64,000 nt of DNA from positions 37,610,111 through 37,674,110 of the forward strand of contig NC_092576.1 of NCBI RefSeq assembly GCF_037975245.1, written 5' to 3'. The translations under genes were made by a program, and so were the position numbers. The DNA is from Apostichopus japonicus (lineage: Eukaryota > Echinodermata > Holothuroidea > Aspidochirotida > Stichopodidae). Each line of letters opens with the position of its first letter. Within the stretch, counting starts at the first letter, position 1. Positions 13,288 to 25,096 of the stretch are shown here, piece by piece. The notes under the pieces are model-generated. The model saw only the letters and a program-made list of their open reading frames with translations, was not told the DNA's origin and ran no database searches.

Positions 13288-13563
13288 CTGTAATAAAATT
13301 AAAACTCGTTAAATAATGTAAGAATCATGATAACAATGACTGTTCTTCCAAATTACATAACTGAAGACTGAAATTTTCACAAATTGTTTTTTTTAGGTAA
13401 TGATTCTGGTATTTATATTATATAAAGTGAGTAACGGATGTCAAACAAATATGTGATTAATGTAAATTGGTTTGACAGCGTTTGAAGCTAACCTTGGCAG
13501 TGTGAGTGTATTCAAATTTTAAAGTATCATTTGTCAATGGTTAAGGAATAATAACTGCCTCAC

Positions 13564-13591
13564 CTCTTTTTGTTTTCATCATTGGCAATGT
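13564..13591 (-). pseudogene. Short cytoplasmic exon (28 bp)
   Basis: A 28-bp exon lies between 'cttttacag' and 'gtgagg'. In phase 1 it reads DIANDENKK. It joins in phase to the 50-bp exon upstream (13928-13977). It leaves in phase 2, while the NACHT exon needs phase 1, so either one base has been gained or lost or an exon is missing. Hydrophilic and acidic, consistent with a linker. Confidence 0.4.
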
Positions 13592-13927
13592 CTGTAAAAG
13601 AACAAAGATGTGCATATGCGTTACTATCAAGTGTATGGATGTTGTATTCTGATTTGTAGACGTAAACATTTGAAATCTTGGAAGCGATTACATGAATATT
13701 ATTTAAAATATTCACATTTTGCTAACTACGTAATATACTAGTACCACATATCTTGCGTAATTAAAGCCTCTCATAATATATATATTTCTGCTTTCAAAAC
13801 TATAATTCATATGTTAATTATGTCAAGTAAAACGTCAGAACCTCCAAAGTATCCCATTTATTACTACAACCGTTCAAATTAATGTCCATACATTACTACT
13901 AAACACCGTACGCAGATATATATTTAC

Positions 13928-13977
13928 CTCTTCTAGATTGCCAGTATGCAGCTTCTATGTCATCTGTCGTTTTCTGA
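13928..13977 (-). pseudogene. Short cytoplasmic exon (50 bp)
   Basis: This exon is flanked by 'ctttcactttcag' and 'gtaaat'. In phase 2 it reads QKTTDDIEAAYWQSRR and ends in phase 1, matching the next exon. The transmembrane exon upstream ends in phase 1, which would force a stop here, so the link between the two is not phase-clean. It may be a broken juxtamembrane or linker exon. Confidence 0.4.
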
Positions 13978-14424
13978 CTGAAAGTGAAAGCTACATTATA
14001 TTGTATTCTTTTAACTATTAGCTTTGTCAAATTGTTTTAAGAAGCATATTACACCATTACTGTTGTCCTTCCTAGTACAAACTATCTACAGTTGCGCAAT
14101 TGGATACTTTTCTGTGACGATGTTAATGTAAGCGATAACATTCGACTGACGATAAGTTTGAAACATTTTATATAAGGAATAACAATATTGATGTTATTGT
14201 TAATGCCGTTTTACTTATATTCCATGCAGTTCTTAAAAGAAACGAGAAAATATATCAACTACGGCAATAGCTTAAAGATCGATTAACATAACTTGATGAA
14301 GATGTTATGAAGTGTTTATGGTGGACAATACTTGGTGGAAGACACATTTATGTGACGTATATAGAACTGTATGCTTGAGAATCATCGGATTAAATACTAA
14401 TACGTAGTATACATGTTTATCTAC

Positions 14425-14535
14425 TTTTTTGCATGATTATGCACAGAGCTAAGAGAATCACCGTAACAACAGCAACCACTACAACAACGACCGGTACTAA
14501 GAACATTCTGATCGATGTTTCTTCCGTCGGATGAA
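14425..14535 (-). pseudogene. Transmembrane exon of Ig-NACHT gene
   Basis: A 111-bp exon with phase 1 at both ends lies between acceptor 'cttccattctag' and donor 'gtagat'. It encodes an acidic stub (HPTEETSIRM), then about 21 strongly hydrophobic residues dominated by Val, Leu and Ile (FLVPVVVVVV onwards), then IIMQK as a short basic anchor. This is a typical single-pass type I membrane segment. Its position between the Ig exons and the NACHT exon is the main argument that the locus encoded a membrane-anchored NLR. The exon itself has no stop. Confidence 0.65.
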
Positions 14536-14894
14536 CTAGAATGGAAGAATTGTAATAAAATACATTTGAATAAACATTTACCCGTTTCATAGTCACAATG
14601 AAACAGATATAACATTGTTTTCAAATGTATATGATAAAAAGTATAATGCCTGGATGGATAACATATCTCTAATAGTTATGAAAGCTACCAATATAAATAT
14701 CGATTTTTTTTCTCTTTTTGGTAGGTAAAAGTAAAATTATCGTGTTGTTATTGTACAGTCTTCATTGCAAATGTAAGTTTAATTTTTAAACAATATGCAC
14801 TACAACATTATGTTGTGGAAAGTGCTTTCAGTGATTACATATCATGTAACATTACAATAAATACGCCTCCGCTATTTAACACTTTCGATAATAA

Positions 14895-15388
<494 letters not shown>

Positions 15389-16555
15389 CCCCGCGAGAAA
15401 CATGACCCACGTCGCTACAATTATAACATTTCTTGTTTTTATTCCACTCCTTGCCCTTATCTACCTGCTGTTCAAACTGTAAATTGTGGTTAGATTCTTG
15501 TTTTGAAGAACCCTTCTTGTCCCACTGTTTACCCCTGGCGTCGACATAACGATCAGCCCTATAAGCCATGTCTTTGACACTAACAGGTTGTCCCTCTTTA
15601 ACAAATATACGAAGATCCTTAGGACACATACTATAAAATTGATCTTTAACCATGAAGTCTAGCATACCTACATAAGACTTAGTTGTATTGCTAAGGTCTA
15701 CCCAGCGTTCCAAGTAACCTGTTAGTCTATCCACATATTGGATATAGTTTTCCCCTCCTTCAAGCTTTGAACCTCTAAACTTTCTACGAAAACCATCGGC
15801 ATTCATATCATAGATACAAAGTAACGCTTTCTTAAGGATGTCATAATTCTTAGAATCATCGTCGGACAATCTTGAATAAACATTAAGGGCTTTGCCCGTT
15901 AACAGAGCACTCAACAATATGGCCCATTCTGATCTTACTTTTCCTGCCGCGGTTGAGTACCTCTCGAACCTTTTTAGGTATGAGTCAATATCGTCTGTTT
16001 TTTCGTTAAAACATGGTATCTCAGGCTTTTTGAACGGTGACATTTGCGGCGAGCCTACATCCGGTTTTCCTGAGGACCGCGTCTTCACGTTTTCCTCTGC
16101 AATTCTTAGTTCAATTTCTTTTAACTCCTTTTGATGTTCTCGCTCTCTCTGTCTTTCGTCCCTTGTCTGTGCATCCATATTCTTTGCAAAATCAATTAGC
16201 GCCTGCCCTTTGAGGTCAAGGCTTTCTCCCATTTCGATATAATTTTGAAACTCTGCCATCTTAGGCAACTCTGTAGTAACGAGGGGCACGAAATTAACAC
16301 ATAAGATCAATGAAATGCGAACAATGATAATCACCTCTTTCATCCCAGAACGAGCTCCCAGAACAATTAGAGTAAAACTTGCTCACACCCAGTTCGTTCG
16401 TCGCTTTCTATTGTTGACGAGAATGACGAGAATGACGCAGACGTCGGACGGCTCGTTTGGCTCTGTTGAGGGCGCTCGCGGCCCGCAAAACGTCAGACGA
16501 AGTTTCTGATGCTTAGTGCTATTGGTGGCCCGACGATAAACGACCAGACGATTAG

Positions 16556-16573
16556 TTCCCGGACAGGCCCCCA
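16556..16573 (-). other. Primer-binding site, tRNA-Pro-like
   Basis: Two bases inside the 5' LTR, on the minus strand, lies TGGGGGCCTGTCCGGGAA. It resembles the PBS complementary to the 3' end of tRNA-Pro used by several retroelements, with differences in the middle. The leading TGG matches the tRNA CCA end. This fixes the element's orientation. Confidence 0.6.
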
Positions 16574-16575
16574 AA

Positions 16576-17247
16576 TGTCACGGGTAACGTACAACTATTC
16601 GCTGGACAACGTAAATACTCGAGGCGGATGGCGTGTGTCTTTTCTATGAGTTTTATTTAGTCCTCGTAACCAGGGGCAAAAACCCTGAAACACAACGTAA
16701 AATGTACGCATTGTATAAACAAATATTTCACACAAATTAGACGTTACATCGGCAATATGAAACATATCAAACATGTATTGATCTCGCTGTATGATCCCAT
16801 GATTTTACACCTTATTAACACTTATCACCTATTTACAATATGCCCTCCCTATACAGACATTCGATACTAACAAACTTCTCATAAATATATTTTATATGTG
16901 CTTTCCAATCTCTAACATATTCCGGCCTCGCTACACTCAAATAAGAAACAAGAATACGACCAACTAGTTGCGTTCCCTCTACTGCATAGTAAGGTTTGGC
17001 TTAGTATACATAAGAAAATGAGACACTTACGGAATTCGGTCAGTTTCCGGCTTTTACACGTTTCGGTACGTCCTTTACGATATATGACAAGATATATATA
17101 TATATATATATATATATTGCCACGAATTCACCAGCGGAGAACTGAAAGTTGCCCCTACATATACTATATTAGAATAGTGAAGTACTGCGGGCTAACGTCG
17201 CCCAACGGACATCGTGTCCAACTGCAACAAGTAACTGCTGTGGTGCA
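16576..17247 (-). repeat. 5' LTR (full-length form)
   Basis: A 672-bp LTR with TG...CA ends, matching the 3' LTR at both ends but carrying about 260 bp more in the middle. The TA tract is 26 bp (17092-17117). If the internal deletion of the element cut into the 3' LTR, the true 5' edge of this LTR could lie beyond 17247. Confidence 0.8.
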
Positions 17248-17573
17248 CCCAGCACCCTTGCACCAAGTATACTCTACCAAACACGAATACCACGCCCTGA
17301 CCTGCTTACCCGGCCTATTCATACCAACCTGCATTTTATGCAAATTAATCTAAACAAAGACTTGCACAAATTCCATTGATGCCCGTCGAGCAATCAGTGA
17401 ATTAAACAAAGCATATACTAGAATGTCGTATGTTACTAATTTGAACTTCGTGAGCAACACAGACAACAAATGAATATTCATCAGTAAATTTATACAGCTG
17501 CACGATAGTCGTTAGACTTGCGTCAAGCATACTCGTGACACATAATAAGGTTTGAATCTATTAGAATACTTGC

Positions 17574-17915
17574 CATTTGAAAAGATGACATCAATCTTTG
17601 TAGAAAGATCGAAGTGTTCTGCATGTTCCCCAACAGCGACGCATTCTACAGTGTTTCTGTTTTCTGGTTTGACAGGAATTCCAAGCTTTGCTTTTAAAAT
17701 AATATCATACCGGTCATCTCTTTGTGTAACCGTTACTGTTTGTTCTGAAAATGCTCTAATAGCAATATCCTGTCTAAACACCTTCCATTCGAGAGTCACA
17801 TTTGGTCTTATTCCTGATACTGTGCACGTTAAAACGTCTTGAATTTGTTTTTCCAAGACGCAGTACTGCTGGTGATTACAACCTTTAATCACTGGAAACG
17901 CAGGTACTGGATCCA
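17574..17915 (-). pseudogene. Ig C2-type domain exon (open reading frame)
   Basis: A 342-bp exon, phase 1 at both ends, follows acceptor 'tttatttacag' and is open throughout. Ig landmarks are the B-strand Cys in LTCTVSG, the C-strand Trp in VTLEWK and the F-strand Cys in TVECVAVG, about 65 residues apart. The N-terminal VDPVPAFPVIKG is a typical inter-domain start. The best donor is AATG/GCAAGT, a GC-type 5' splice site that otherwise matches consensus. It is the membrane-proximal Ig exon of the gene and its only clearly intact one. Ligand unknown. Confidence 0.7.
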
Positions 17916-18418
17916 CTGTAAATAAAACAAACGAAATTGTAATAACAACTTATGTTGACCCAAGTAGTAACGTTCGTAACAGTCTTCGAAGTATGGTTCA
18001 TTCCTTCTAAGGATTTTCAGGATAAATCAAAGTCAACTTCGTTTTTCTCGATAGAAATTGGCACACTGATGTAGGTCTCCTCAACATATATCGATTGCAT
18101 ATTTATAATATTGCATATTATATGTATATTTCAATGTTAAGGTGTATATATTAACATTCACGGGCGAGAGTCAGGCCGGGTCCGGGTCCACTTATTTCAA
18201 CAGGTCCCTGCTTGAATTATATATTCTAAGTTCACGGTACTTTCATGGGAGTTTGAAGGTACATTCTTTATCACATATTTGACAGACCCCAAAATTGACA
18301 TTAACCCCAGGCCCTACCCCTCTTCTCGTTGCCGTGTTTATTAAGCATAACAGTTAGATTTTAGGAGCAAGTGTGAATTGCCATGGACATTGCAAGTGGA
18401 ATATATAATAAACCCTAC

Positions 18419-18715
18419 CGATAACATAAACATCGTACAATAGAGCACCTCCATCGATACCATCATCATAAATACAGGTGTAACGTACTTCGTGTTCTAC
18501 TAAAGCGATTTGTAACGATAGGCTTCCAGCATCATCAAGTTGGTACTCCCTGTATTGAAATCCAGCCATATCCCTTGATAGGAAAATACTAATATACTAT
18601 ATTTCAAAGGTAATATTCTCTTCACCACGACATAGTTTACAAACAATTAAATTTAATCTTGGATTCACACACGGCAGCTTCATTGGAAAACTCAGCTTGA
18701 CGAAGTGCATGATGG
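18419..18715 (-). pseudogene. Ig V-type domain segment, broken
   Basis: The 3' half reads DDAGSLSLQIALVEHEVRYT followed by CIYDDG, the D-G-x-Y-x-C region of a V-set domain, and ends at donor 'gtaggg' in phase 1. The 5' half is spread over two frames and contains an in-frame TAG before YISIFLSR. The start is unclear: only a few bases separate it from the possible donor of the preceding segment, leaving no room for a normal intron. Confidence 0.55.
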
Positions 18716-18729
18716 GAGCTATCTCTTAC

Positions 18730-19078
18730 TTGTGAGCAAGCTGATTCTCAACCAAAATCATATTTTCTCCTTTCATCAGATCCAGTGGAATGCTGGACGA
18801 TGCACATACAATAAGGCTCAAGAAAGATGTTTTCTGAATATTAAACGTTGTTGAAGACCATGATGTGTAAGTCACATTATCACATGTTGAATTGTTGTAA
18901 CTTGACTTCAAGGTGTTATCCCGTTCAGCCGTCCTTCCTATTCATCTCAAGTTGACGGCAGGACGACTCGCACTAACGAAGCATTTCAATTCAAGTTGTT
19001 CTGTTACCGATTAAAAACATATATTACCGTCCATCTGTTCATATTCCGTTATGATAGGATTGCTCATAGCTGGCTCAA
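18730..19078 (-). pseudogene. Ig C2-type domain exon with two stops
   Basis: The exon starts after 'ctctacag' in phase 1 with VEPAMSNPIITEYEQMDG. LELKCFVSASRPAVNL gives the B-strand Cys and the typical RPAVN turn. The codon where the core Ig Trp belongs is TGA. A TAA lies earlier, before SVTEQLEL. The F-strand Cys is in FLSLIVCASSS. The donor 'aagtaaga' at 18729 gives phase 2, so a further indel is likely. The related plus-strand exon at 54855 shares the RPAVN block. Confidence 0.6.
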
Positions 19079-20015
19079 CTGTAGAGAATAAGTCAAACAT
19101 GCTTTAAAATAGAACGGTAATCTATACATTGATGTATTAAAATAGCTGTTAAATGTGTGTGTCGCCTTGATTACATTATACAAATGTTTAATAGTCATTT
19201 AAGGGTTCCTTTAAATTAAGAAAAGTATTGAACATAAAATAATCTCTAGTGTTGGTAAATACCATATGATAAGATCCATGATGTTTAGCTTACCACCTGT
19301 ATTATCGAAAATCCACGACTTTTGTGCAAAGTTGAGTAGACAGTGCAGGAACTATTAAGACGTGCAAATGCGTTTTATCAGTCTCATTTGACTATTCAAT
19401 AGTTACCGACGTCAATGCATGCGAATATAATAGTTGTATATACAATGCTATATTCATATAAACATGTCGAGTTCATCCACGAACTGAATCAAACTACGTT
19501 TTTGCTTTCTCTTTCGTCTTGCCTTTCATAAATGCAACAATATCAGTGTCTTGTCAGTATTTGTGTTGAATCTCATTCGGGTAAGGTTTTATGTGTTACA
19601 TAAAAATGATAAAAATTAAAATAAATAACAGCTATTTGTCATGATGAACATTTCATATTCAAATAATAATGTCTGTATTTGTAGTCAAGCCATTGCTTGC
19701 TATTGAGTGTTATCATGCGATTTACAAAGTGCATGTTAATATCTCATAATGATCTGTCTTTTACATTTCACCAAGAAATTTATAAAAAAAATTGGTGAGA
19801 CTCAAGCAGCGTACAGGATATAACAATCAAAACACATGAAGTCCTTCAATCATGCTAACTCAATATTATTTACAAGCCCCTCGAAACAAATCTCAAGATA
19901 CAACATTATAAAAATTACTTATAAAAATGACGCGGGGAGCGTGCATCCAAATATCAATTGAAGTTTTCTGATTATATTATCATTACGTACTTAATACTAA
20001 TTTTGAAATACATAC

Positions 20016-20328
20016 CAGTCGTGTGCAACGTAATGAGATGTGAAATATTCGGAATAGTTCCTGAAATAATCTTTGTTACCCTGAAATCAGATTCGTGATT
20101 AATGCTAACATTTCTGATAACTAGTAAACCGTTAGGGTAGATATCAAATTCTCCTGACTCGTAACCTTGTCCACTTGTTGCACCGTCTTTATTTGTAAAA
20201 CAGTATCGGATCTCCTATGTCTACATCGTACTAAGAAATTGCCAGCAAACTTTCACTAAACGCACACTGAATGATACCAAGGGTACCGATTTCAAGATAC
20301 TGGACAGGGGAGCATGCTGTATCGCCCA
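20016..20328 (-). pseudogene. Ig V-type domain exon with stop and frameshift
   Basis: The exon lies between 'ggtcag' and donor 'gtatgt'. It starts in phase 1 with GDTACSPVQYLEIGTLG, and IIQCAF supplies the B-strand Cys. The next core position reads AIS-stop-YDVDIGD, where a V-set domain has Trp-Tyr; the stop is TAG (plus-strand CTA at 20231-20233). After FYK the frame shifts by one base and resumes with NKDGATSGQG and FDIYPNGLLVIRNVSI. The length of 313 bp is one more than a multiple of three, which fits a single inserted base. This is the outermost Ig domain recognised. Confidence 0.6.
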
Positions 20329-20679
20329 CTGACCTTTTTGTGAATAGACATAAGATATAAAAGCAAGGCTCAAATTTATTTGAATGAGTACTAAACCTAC
20401 TAAAACATTTACAAAATTAAATCTACTAAGAAATGTTAAGAGGAGAAGAATACAAATGATAAAATGGTTTATATTAGTAGACACAGCTGAAGGGAGTAAA
20501 TAGAACATTAGTGTCACGAACAACGTATAATATCACGTGTTAGAACGTTGCGAACAGCAATTCAGGTACGAACTCAAGTGTTATTAAATCAATGTATATA
20601 TTTACCTTTAATCTTCAAATAATAACAACTGACCCCAAAGTGCTGATGTAACACCGCAGCAGCAATGAAAATTCGTAGA

Positions 20680-20940
20680 CAAAACAAACCCATTTTGTAA
20701 ATCATGCCCAGTGCATTACGTTGTGTCCTTGGGCAAAATGCTTTATCTCAATTGCCTCTCTCCACACAGGGGTTAAATGGGTACCTGTGAGGTAACTTGT
20801 CATTGGGCGCAGTCTATAGCTGTTGCCGACTGGAGGGATTGTCTCTGGGACAGGTTATTATTGACCAGGGGTAATATAACGTCTGTGAAGCGCTTTGAGA
20901 CCTATCCCTGGTGTAAAGCTCTATATAAAAATCAAATATT
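20680..20940 (+). repeat. SINE- or LINE-tail-like dispersed repeat
   Basis: The block contains 'tgtccttgggcaaaatgctttatctc', 'ggtacctgtgaggtaac' and a 3' part 'gtgaagcgctttgagacc...ctatataaaa' ending in ATT-rich sequence. This arrangement is typical of short interspersed repeats of marine animals that share a LINE-type 3' end. It directly abuts the dispersed repeat at 20941. No A or B box was identified with confidence. Confidence 0.5.
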
Positions 20941-22530
20941 ATGATTATATCATACTGTGTCCATGTATTCTTTTTTAGAGACTTTTCGACTACATTCATA
21001 TGCAGGGACTTGCGAAATTAAGAGTAGGCGGGAGGTCATGGCCCGCCTCTACCACTGCCAGTCTAATACTTCTCCATGTGAACCTTTTTCAAATAACAAT
21101 TTTACAGTATTTATTAATACATCCGTGCGCCTATACCTAATATAGTACCTAATTAAGACTCTAAATATGCCTCAGCAAAAAAAAAAAAAAAAAAAAACAC
21201 CATTTGAAAGCTAAACATGTACCTTTTTTTTAATTTTTTAGATGAGGATCACTAGATCCCAGAGATTTTAGTCTGCTTCAACGTTGGGTTACTCTTCCAC
21301 CTATTTTATGGAATATTTCATTCGCCGTCGCCATTCTAAACAGATTCACGCCCTTATCTAAACCTGTTGGGAAAATTTAGAACCTGTCAATTCACTCTCT
21401 ATCTTTGAAAGTTTGTTCACGCTAATATTAATAATATAGTTCTCAGATATTTCTTACCGAGGATATTATGTCACTACAATTCTGGTTGAAGGATATTTAA
21501 TCTCAGCATCAAGGATTTGGTAGTTGAGTTAAAACGTATCGGTCATACAACCTAGCTAAGATTTTATAAGTATAGTCATATATTGGACATATAACATTCC
21601 TTAATCATTCACTGTTTTGTGATCATTACTATGGGACACGATCTTTGCTGAAAAGTTAATTTATTTGAAGTTTCTCTATTATAGCAAAACATTATTTTTG
21701 TGTAACCATTGTCAGCACCTGACAGAAAATGTGACTTCATGAAAGACTGATTGCCAAGCAAAATATAACAAAAATATTTATAAAATGATGCAGATTTAAC
21801 TCCGTTTTGCCCATATTATGTGATTTATTTAATTTAAATGGTAAAGATCTATCGACCCCTTTGGTCAAATTCTGGGTCAAATTAGAATTTTAAGTCAAAT
21901 ACTGATCTCCGTAGTACTTTCTTGGTCAAGTTGACCAAATTTGACAAGTGGAGATAACTCTAAATTGCTGGTGTAAGAGGTGACCCAATGCATATTGTTT
22001 TTACCGTATATAAGACGAACCTGTACTTCAAAGTTTAAAAATGGAATGTAAGGTAAATCATACTCTGTGTATAAGTTTTCATTCACAAGTTACAAACCCC
22101 TTTGTAATTCAAATTGGTCTATCAGCCAAAATATAAAATTATCTCACAACCAACATGTTTATTTGAAATCCAACTGTATTGTACAGTAATGGAAGTATAC
22201 TGATAATTGGCAACAGTAACTTATACAAATGCCACATTTCGTGAAAACATTTCCTCGTGATGTGCGTCGATGTTTCTGGTTGTTCTAGATAGAGAGGGAG
22301 CACTTTCCGTTAGTGTACTGGAATTAACGAGCTATAACTAACACATTGCATCCTTTGCAAGGTGAAACACATATACCATCCAAATGATTACACAAAATTG
22401 CGGAGTACGAGGTAAAACTGTGCATAACGAGCCGATGCCGTTGACGCGTTCAATGACTAGTGATATCAAATGCCAAGGTTCATATTTACCTTCCTCGATA
22501 GTAATTTGTTGAATTAAACAATTTGTGATC
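20941..22530 (+). repeat. Dispersed repeat, copy C
   Basis: It matches 1341-2870 in the same orientation, including 'gagacttt..gactacattcatatgcag', the segment 'gatgaggatcactagatcc' and 'taactccgttttgcccatattatg'. An A-run at 21177-21197 and other indels differ from copy B. Non-coding. Confidence 0.75.
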
Positions 22531-22745
22531 GCGTGCTTATCATTTTGCTCACGGTGTACCCTTGTGCCCTTGAGTCACTCAGTTTGTGCTCGCTTGCTCA
22601 ACGCATCCACCGCATCGTGTGTTTTTCTCGGCATTTCCGTTTCAGTTGTTACGTCACCGATGCGAATAGCCTATTGTGTAACAACTGTTGTATAAATACC
22701 TAGGCCTATATATACTTTAACAAGTATACTTTTATGGACACCTAA

Positions 22746-22961
22746 GCTTACAAGCTAAAACGAAGGCTTCCGAAACGGCTCCTGAAAAAACAGGAGACGG
22801 TCCCCGAAAAACGGGTGCCTGAGGATCATTCCCAACATAACGATGACATCATATCATCTAGTCTCGTTACAACTCGTTTGCTTCAATATTTTTTTTCCAT
22901 CTTGAAGGACCTTGGCCCCGATGCGCGGTATCTTCTAGATACATACAACACTCCCGATTAG
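22746..22961 (+). other. Unidentified open frame with three hairpins
   Basis: The frame is open for 71 codons without an ATG; the nearest ATG upstream (22734) is followed after two codons by TAA. The residues are Lys/Arg-rich at first (YKLKRRLPKRLLKKQE), then acidic, then LLQYFFSILKDLGPDARYLL before TAG. It looks coding in composition but matches no family I recognise. A TATA-like 'tataaata' is present at about 22690. A diverged copy of the 'cttcaatat..catcttgaaggaycttgg' part occurs at about 23832-23875, so this is probably part of a repeat. Confidence 0.3.
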
Positions 22962-23513
22962 CGTTTTCTGTTTAGTGCTGCTTGACCGTTATTGACGTAA
23001 GTCATTTGGGACAGTTCACGTCGGAAAGCAAACACTCTGGATATTAATTAGTGCATTGGCAAGTCTTGCAAATATTGCTGGTTTGGTACTATGACTTTAT
23101 TTACAAACTGGAGCCCTATGATCCTAGCGTGTACGTGTAGACATTCCTTTCTGCAGTTTGTGTACCGTGTAATGTGGAACTTATGATAATTTAGTGGTGA
23201 CTTTAGTGGTGACTATGCGTGTTCTTAAAACGGGGCACAAAAAAATCAATCAATCAATAAATAAATAAAAACCAAAGTCAAAAAGTTCAACACATGCAAG
23301 TTTAGTGTTTCCCTCCTAAATAGGTGAGCCTACTTACCGTGAGTTAGACCAGACCGATAAAGTGGGAATATATATCATCCATTGTGAATATGCATGTTAT
23401 GAAAACGGGTAAAAACAAATCAATCAAAGAAGACACAAAGACACATATTGCATGTTTAACGGAGAAGAAAGGCCTGTTCTTTCTGGAGTATTTAGAGGCC
23501 TTAAAAAGAGCCC

Positions 23514-23705
23514 TTAACTTCGTCGCTCGTTGGTGGTTCGGTATGTCAGGCTGTCGACAATCTTACGAGAAATCCATGAAGTTTCGGTGAAAAGTTTCTG
23601 TACCACTCCATACATTGTTCGGGTTTGCTTTTTGGCGCTAGTCCAGACGTCCCAATCGGCCACAACGTTCTTGTGAGATTTTGAATATTTTAATCCACCA
23701 GACAT
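23514..23705 (-). other. Unidentified 63-residue open frame
   Basis: Starting at an ATG (23705), the frame reads MSGGLKYSKSHKNVVADWD, is Lys/Thr-rich with several Trp, and ends in RTTNERRS. Composition is protein-like. No domain, signal or membrane segment is recognised, and the nearby sequence shows repeat-like similarity to 23200-23270 ('tatgcgtgtt..aaaacggg'). It could be a transposon remnant or chance. Confidence 0.2.
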
Positions 23706-23709
23706 TTTG

Positions 23710-24050
23710 ACCCCTTAAAATCAGAGACATCAATTGCATTTCCAACAACATGAACGGATTTTATATATAAACGCATGCAGGCATGCCCAAACAAAATAAA
23801 AACGTTTCCAATAAGTATGATTGCTTTTTATCTTCAATATCTGTCATCTTGAAGGATCTTGGTTCCGACGAAACAGCCCCGCAAATCAGACAACATGTAT
23901 ATGTGTAATTAATTAATTAATTAAAATCTTTGCCATTAACGATCAAATCGTCGTTGACGACCTCGTGTGAAGAACGGGAGCCCGCTTTAAAAAAAAATAA
24001 TAATAATTATAATAAATACATAAGTTTTGGGATTCGAAGTATGGGCGCTC
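23710..24050. other. No gene seen
   Basis: AT-rich sequence with short (aatt)n and (aat)n runs (about 23908-23925 and 23990-24015). It contains the diverged copy of the 22880-22920 segment. Confidence 0.5.
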
Positions 24051-24053
24051 TTG

Positions 24054-24130
24054 AAATGACGCCCGTGTTCGCCCCGTTTAGACTTCCGAAATGACGCTCA
24101 GTTTGGACTCGGAAATGACGCCCGCTTGGA
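24054..24130 (+). repeat. Short tandem motif 'gaaatgacgcycg'
   Basis: Three imperfect units, beginning 'gaaatgacgcccg', 'gaaatgacgctca' and 'gaaatgacgcccg' at about 24054, 24090 and 24113, lie just before a G-rich run (24137-24160). Confidence 0.75.
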
Positions 24131-24159
24131 CCTTCGGGGGGGGGGGCTGGTGGGGGGGG

Positions 24160-25090
24160 GTGAAATGGCACTATATATACTACTTATGTGTAATGTTTGT
24201 ATTTCGCTGGTAATTTTCTTACAGCTATTTCAGCTAACAGTCAACAAAAAAACAGTAACCGTCACAGCTGGGCGGAACCACTTCCTGATAAACCCATTCG
24301 CTACATCTAACATTAATAATGGTTTTTAACATGTACACAATATTTTGTTTTAATTCTCTTAATATCTGGATCAACGAACCCACACTCATTTGCATGTAAT
24401 GTAGTACAAAAATAAATAATTATACAGGTGTAAATAATTGTTTAAATTCGTCACTTTTTGAACATTTAGCATAGTACAGTATAATGTTCGTTCCATGTAT
24501 GTTGTATAATGCAATCATCTTCCTGTGTCACTATGAGATAATTTATGACTGAATGACATATTAACCAGTCTCACTTAATCCATTGATAATCCTTTTACTA
24601 ATAAATATATGCAACGTTGTTTGTTTCGTCCCAGTAAGTGAGTAAATAACTTTGTTGTATGCTGCAAGAAAATTTGAAAAAGAATATTTGGTATATTATT
24701 ATACGTCTTAGTGATAAGTCTCGTAAAGTCCAGTATCTCTATTACACATTAAGCAGAGTCAACCTTTATTCGTCTAACCGGAAATAGTCATTCGTATAAT
24801 TTTCATCGACATATTATGTTACCATATTACATCTCTAGCGGGATGACTTATAGCACGCAATTAGGATGCTTATTCATTCGTGTTACGTAACTAGCTTGTC
24901 ATTTACGGAAGGCGGTATACACACCTGTACTATAGTACCTGCTGAAATCATTATTAATGAACATAACAGTCTTACGAGGGCCCATTGTAGCCTAACGCTA
25001 GTCACAGTTAGTGAGGAACCTAATGTTATATTATAGAAAGTATTTGAAGTTGCCTACGTGATAAATCAATATTTGAGAAATTAGGTCGGG
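24160..25090. other. No gene seen
   Basis: AT-rich sequence with no conserved frame, repeat or splice pair that I can support. Confidence 0.5.
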
Positions 25091-25096
25091 TTACCG

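Noticed and set aside
20221-20523. 100-codon hydrophobic minus-strand frame as a leader for the Ig gene
   Set aside because: It passes through the Ig exon in the wrong frame, and its hydrophobic part is AT-rich chance sequence. The Ig frame is separate and begins at 20328.
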